Made by a program: the position numbers and the translations under genes | Notes under the pieces: generated by a model | What the model was told of the DNA's origin: nothing | The model's database searches: none | Seen by the model: only the letters and a program-made list of their open reading frames with translations | Assembly: GCA_030524785.1 (NCBI GenBank) | Contig: JAUNFZ010000010.1 | Span: 1-55,382, forward strand | DNA length: 55,382 nucleotides | Reading direction: 5' to 3' | Source: Eubacteriales bacterium | GTDB taxonomy: Bacteria > Bacillota > Clostridia > Lachnospirales > Lachnospiraceae | In this document: in pieces, positions 52,166 through 55,382 of the stretch | How positions within the stretch are numbered: position 1 is the stretch's first letter | Layout of the letters: each line of letters begins with the position of its first letter

Positions 52166-54310
52166 ATGAACAATTTGTATGAAAAGCGCAAACAAACTGT
52201 TTATGATTTGATTTGCGACAGGCAGTATGTTCCAATGAAAATCAAAGAGATTGCGATTTTGATGCAGGTGGCAAAGGAAGACCGCCGGGAACTGGAAGAA
52301 ATTCTGGAGGATCTTCAGAGGGAAGGCAAAATTGAGCTGACAAAACGCGGAAAATATAAAAAGGCGGAGAGTGAGCGCATAATTGGCAGCTTTATTGGCA
52401 ACGCAAAGGGTTTTGGCTTTGTGGAGACTGCCGATCAGAAAGAAGATATTTTTATTTCGGAGGCCGATACAAACGGTGCTATCCATGGTGATACGGTAGA
52501 AGCCGAAGTGATTGCGCAGGGACATGGCAGGCGCAGAGAGGGCCGGATTATAAAGATTCTTTCCCACAGTTTTACTGAGGTAGTGGGAACTTATGAAAAG
52601 TGCAGTCATTATGGATTTGTGGTGCCGGATAACCGCAGACTGACCAGAGACATTTTTATTCCCCAGGAAGCTTCTATGGGAGCTGTGGACGGTCATAAGG
52701 TGGTGGCAGAGCTGACGGATTACGGGGATGCGTCCAGAAAACCCGAGGGACGCATTGTCAGAATTATCGGTCACAAGAATGATCCCGGAACGGATATTCT
52801 GTCCATAGCGTATGCCTGCGAGCTGCCCGTGGAATTTCCCGAGCGGGTGCTGAATCAGGCGCAGCGGGCGGCGAAGGCGGTGACACCGGCGGATATGGAA
52901 GGCCGCCTTGACCTTCGGGACGTCTGTATGGTGACAATCGACGGCGAGGATGCCAAGGATCTGGATGACGCCGTTTCAGTTACCTATGATGAAGGACAAA
53001 AGCTGTGGCATCTCGGCGTTCACATTGCGGATGTGTCGAATTACGTGCAGGAGAACAGCGCCCTTGACAGGGAAGCACTGAGGCGGGGCACAAGCGTTTA
53101 TCTGACAGACCGGGTAATACCAATGCTTCCGCACATTCTCTCGAACGGGATATGTTCCCTGAATGAGAAAGAAGACCGGCTGGCGCTGAGCTGCCTGATG
53201 GATATTGATGAAAAGGGAAATGTTGTCGGACATCAGATTGCGGAGACTGTTATCTGCGTAAGACGCCGCATGACGTATACAAGCGTAAAAAAGATATTGA
53301 CAGAGCGCGATGAAGCTGAGATAAAAGAATATGAGGAGCTTGTCCCAATGTTTTGCGAGATGGAGAAGCTTGCCCTGGTACTGAGAAAAAAACGTAAGGC
53401 CAGGGGCGCCATAGACTTTGATTTTGCAGAGAGCAGGATATTGCTGAATGAGCAGGGCAGGCCGGTAGAAATACTGCCGCATGAGAGAAATACAGCCACG
53501 AAGATGATTGAAGATTTCATGCTTCTGGCAAATGAAACAGTGGCGCAGGATTACTATTGGCAGGAACTGCCGTTCCTGTACCGGACGCATGAAAATCCAG
53601 ATCCGGATAAAATACGTCAGTTGTGTGCATTTGTTGCAAATTTTGGCTATGGAATGAAAGGCGGAGGAGAACTTCACCCGAAGGAACTGCAGAAATTGCT
53701 GACGCGGATTGAAGATTCTCCGGAGGAAGCGCTGATTAGCCGCCTGACGCTGCGTTCAATGAAGCAGGCGCGCTATACGCCGCAGTGTACCGGCCATTTT
53801 GGACTGGCGGCGAAGTATTACTGCCACTTTACCTCGCCCATCCGGCGTTACCCGGATCTTCAGATACACCGCATCATAAAGGAAAATTTGCGGGGCAGAA
53901 TGAACAGCGACAGAATACTGCATTACGAATCCATCCTGCCCCAGGTCGCAGAACAGTGCAGCAGAACCGAACGGCGGGCGGAAGAAGCAGAGCGCGATGC
54001 AGATAAGATGAAAAAGGCCGAATATATGCGGGCGCATGTAGGCGAAATTTACGACGGTGTGATTTCGGGTATGAACGCATACGGATTTTATGTGGAACTT
54101 CCCAATACGATAGAAGGAATGGTTCATGTGAGCAGCCTGTATGACGACCGCTATTATTATGATGAGAAGTCGATGGAAATGTACGGCGCGGAAACAGGAA
54201 CGGTATATCGTATGGGTCAGCGTGTAAAGGTCTGCGTGACAGATGCAGACAAAGAAATGAGGACGATTGATTTCAGAATTGTAAGTGAAAAGACAGAAAG
54301 CATATATTAG
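52166..54310 (+). CDS. rnr: Ribonuclease R
   Basis: This 714-residue 3'-5' exoribonuclease degrades structured RNA and faulty mRNAs and acts with tmRNA/SmpB. It has an N-terminal winged-helix segment (about 1-70), cold-shock domains, the RNB catalytic domain with DGEDAKDLDDAVSV near 255 and TSPIRRYPDLQIHR near 560, and a C-terminal S1 domain (GEIYDGVISGMNAYGFYVELPNTIEGMVHVSSL). GGAAAGGATG precedes ATG 52166. Its neighbourhood with smpB and ssrA fits ribosome rescue. Confidence 0.96.
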   Translation: MNNLYEKRKQTVYDLICDRQYVPMKIKEIAILMQVAKEDRRELEEILEDLQREGKIELTKRGKYKKAESERIIGSFIGNAKGFGFVETADQKEDIFISEADTNGAIHGDTVEAEVIAQGHGRRREGRIIKILSHSFTEVVGTYEKCSHYGFVVPDNRRLTRDIFIPQEASMGAVDGHKVVAELTDYGDASRKPEGRIVRIIGHKNDPGTDILSIAYACELPVEFPERVLNQAQRAAKAVTPADMEGRLDLRDVCMVTIDGEDAKDLDDAVSVTYDEGQKLWHLGVHIADVSNYVQENSALDREALRRGTSVYLTDRVIPMLPHILSNGICSLNEKEDRLALSCLMDIDEKGNVVGHQIAETVICVRRRMTYTSVKKILTERDEAEIKEYEELVPMFCEMEKLALVLRKKRKARGAIDFDFAESRILLNEQGRPVEILPHERNTATKMIEDFMLLANETVAQDYYWQELPFLYRTHENPDPDKIRQLCAFVANFGYGMKGGGELHPKELQKLLTRIEDSPEEALISRLTLRSMKQARYTPQCTGHFGLAAKYYCHFTSPIRRYPDLQIHRIIKENLRGRMNSDRILHYESILPQVAEQCSRTERRAEEAERDADKMKKAEYMRAHVGEIYDGVISGMNAYGFYVELPNTIEGMVHVSSLYDDRYYYDEKSMEMYGAETGTVYRMGQRVKVCVTDADKEMRTIDFRIVSEKTESIY

Positions 54311-54343
54311 CGCAGAAAACTGCGAAGGACAGGAGAGAGATAA

Positions 54344-54811
54344 GTGGGCGCGCAGACAACAAAACTGATTGCAAACAATAAAAAGGCGTATCACGATTAT
54401 TTTATCGAGGATACCTATGAGGCGGGAATTTCGCTGGCGGGAACAGAGGTGAAATCCCTGCGCATGGGAAAATGCAGTATAAAAGAATCTTATATTCGCA
54501 TTGAGCGTGGGGAAGTGCTGATCTACGGTATGCATATCAGCCCATATGAGAAGGGAAATATTTTCAATAAGGACCCTCTGCGGGTACGGAAGCTTCTGAT
54601 GCACCGCCATGAGATTAATAAACTGACGGGCAAGTTGCAGGAAAAGGGACTGACGCTGGTTCCCCTGCGGGTATATTTTAAGGGCAGCCTTGTCAAGATT
54701 GAGGTTGGCCTGGCCAGGGGTAAAAAACTGTACGACAAACGTCAGGATATTGCAAAACGTGATATGAGGCGGGAAGCGGAAAAAGAATTTAAAGTAAAGA
54801 ATCTGTATTAA
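54344..54811 (+). CDS. smpB: SsrA-binding protein SmpB
   Basis: This 155-residue protein binds tmRNA and places it in stalled ribosomes. [61 protein letters not shown] and the basic C-terminal tail ([23 protein letters not shown]) are characteristic. The start is GTG 54344 after AGGAGAG. It lies 33 bases after rnr and 0.5 kb before ssrA, its RNA partner. Confidence 0.97.
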   Translation: MGAQTTKLIANNKKAYHDYFIEDTYEAGISLAGTEVKSLRMGKCSIKESYIRIERGEVLIYGMHISPYEKGNIFNKDPLRVRKLLMHRHEINKLTGKLQEKGLTLVPLRVYFKGSLVKIEVGLARGKKLYDKRQDIAKRDMRREAEKEFKVKNLY

Positions 54812-54874
54812 AACAGGGAAAAATACCGGCGCAAATGTATAAAAAGCGCATATATAGAAATAGGAGGAAACGGT

Positions 54875-55108
54875 ATGGTACCTACAACAAAAGATGATCT
54901 GGCAAAAATGGTAACGCAGACAACACTGGAAACGTATGAGGAGCTGACGCCGCAGCTGGTAATGCTGCTTGATCAGGTAAAGCACAACGATCAGCTCACA
55001 GAGGCACAGAAAAATGATGAGATCATGCTGAACATGATGGGTTATGTGAAATCCTGTACAAATGAGATCATTATCGAGGTGCTGGCTGAGATCCTGGGAT
55101 TATCCTGA
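54875..55108 (+). CDS. Small hypothetical helical protein between smpB and ssrA
   Basis: This 77-residue acidic, helical, soluble protein (TKDDLAKMVTQTTLETYEELTPQLVMLLDQVKHNDQL, then MLNMMGYVKSCTNEIIIEVLAEILGLS) has no recognised domain. ATAGGAGG before ATG 54875 is a good ribosome site, and the frame is intact with a normal codon pattern, so it is likely real. Possible co-transcription with smpB; function unknown. Confidence 0.65.
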   Translation: MVPTTKDDLAKMVTQTTLETYEELTPQLVMLLDQVKHNDQLTEAQKNDEIMLNMMGYVKSCTNEIIIEVLAEILGLS

Positions 55109-55138
55109 AGATGCTGGGCGTAAAGCGATGCCGTCATG

Positions 55139-55183
55139 AAAATATGCAGGCTGGAAATATGCGCGCTGAAAATATGCAGGGTG
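55139..55183. repeat. Three tandem 15-bp repeats upstream of ssrA
   Basis: AAAATATGCAGGCTG (55139-55153), GAAATATGCGCGCTG (55154-55168) and AAAATATGCAGGGTG (55169-55183) are near-identical units. The flanks also share CGTCATGAAAATA-like words on both sides. They end 18 bases before the ssrA -35 box. A short ATG-led frame (18 codons) runs through them but has no ribosome site. Confidence 0.75.
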
Positions 55184-55201
55184 CTGTCATGAAAATACTT
55201 C

Positions 55202-55230
55202 TTGACGGGAACCGATCCCTGCAATATAAT
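55202..55230 (+). promoter_or_regulatory. Promoter of ssrA
   Basis: TTGACG (55202-55207) and TATAAT (55225-55230) are 17 bases apart, a near-consensus vegetative promoter as expected for a highly expressed stable RNA. Transcription would begin near 55237, leaving a leader of about 50 bases that is cut off at the mature 5' end. Confidence 0.8.
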
Positions 55231-55290
55231 TTGTAACAGACAACAGAAAAACATTTGATATATCGTCTGCAGACCATACACCAATGATTT

Positions 55291-55382
55291 GGGGTTGTAC
55301 TGGTTTCGACGGGGGTTTTGAAGTTGAGGAAGCCATCTGCGGGCCGGGACCGCACAGTAAACCGGAAACTAAATATAAACGC
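55291..55382 (+). ncRNA. ssrA: tmRNA (transfer-messenger RNA), 5' part, cut by window end
   Basis: GGGGTTGTACTGGTTTCGAC from 55291 is the conserved 5' end of one-piece tmRNA, whose tRNA-like acceptor and D-loop-like region start with GGGG and contain the TTCGACGGG motif. The following CCATCTGCGGGCCGGGACCGCAC segment can form the first pseudoknot, and AAACTAAATATAAACGC leads to the resume codon, at or just beyond base 55382. The tag-coding part and the 3' half are outside the window. smpB and rnr upstream support the call. Confidence 0.93.

Noticed and set aside
53756-54985. Long open frame (409 codons) on the minus strand
   Set aside because: It lies antisense to rnr and smpB, which have clear domains, and has a low-complexity His/Phe/Arg-rich composition typical of shadow frames.
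55136-55192. 18-codon frame through the 15-bp repeats
   Set aside because: No ribosome site, and the frame is a by-product of the 15-bp period, which is a multiple of three.

Overview
The window looks like a chromosomal segment of an endospore-forming gut Firmicute, most likely a Lachnospiraceae-type clostridium. The reasons are the spoVAD/spoVAE genes, strong AGGAGG ribosome binding sites, A/T-tailed terminators, the coaBC / ECF-type pantothenate transporter / coaX grouping, and the family mix (DUF6110, HxlR, DegV, GH13_31). No species name can be read from the sequence alone. Core genes at both ends (eno, gpmI, secG, rnr, smpB, ssrA on the right) enclose an accessory middle.

Layout. 1-4.3 kb: a BMP-type nucleoside ABC importer (end of the binding protein, ATPase, two permeases). 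4.4-5.9 kb: spoVAD and spoVAE, each preceded by the same 38-bp direct repeat, with no spoVAC beside them. 6.0-10.2 kb: coenzyme A genes (coaBC, pantothenate ECF S component, coaX) and a MATE exporter. 10.3-13.4 kb: a metal/iron module (26-aa membrane peptide, DUF6110 protein, P1B-type ATPase, flavodoxin) whose two promoters carry palindromes resembling DtxR/IdeR boxes. 13.6-16.0 kb: LysR regulator and O-acetylhomoserine sulfhydrylase. 16.0-18.7 kb, minus strand: AI-2E-family membrane protein and a GH79-like glycosidase. 19.0-25.5 kb: TetR and LacI regulators and a sugar ABC importer with a GH13 alpha-glucosidase. 25.6-32.3 kb: a radical SAM enzyme divergent from a paralogue that has lost its cluster-binding cysteines, then DegV, DUF308, another radical SAM protein, HxlR, DUF3795 and tag.

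32.4-46.1 kb is a decaying accessory/defence island. It holds a truncated regulator-like membrane protein, a regulator remnant, a DUF1016 (YhcG) nuclease, a second DUF1016 gene reduced to fragments, and a complete Wadjet-type jetABCD operon whose jetA is cut by one in-frame TAG. A Fic protein follows, then a chimeric ORF joining a macro domain to the end of a GH78 rhamnosidase, an esterase, and fragments of a rhamnulokinase and of a tyrosine recombinase. It reads as a former rhamnose locus that received mobile and defence genes and was then cut by deletions.

46.2-55.4 kb: low-molecular-weight phosphatase, a 43-aa membrane peptide, hom, gpmI, eno, secG, rnr, smpB, and the 5' part of ssrA (tmRNA). 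secG-rnr-smpB-ssrA is a protein-export and ribosome-rescue/RNA-decay cluster.

Most notable: (1) the amber-interrupted Wadjet jetA translationally linked to a DUF1016 remnant; (2) the radical SAM / pseudo-radical SAM divergent pair; (3) the macro-GH78 gene fusion; (4) the putative iron regulon with a tiny membrane peptide. No CRISPR array, rRNA or tRNA gene was seen.
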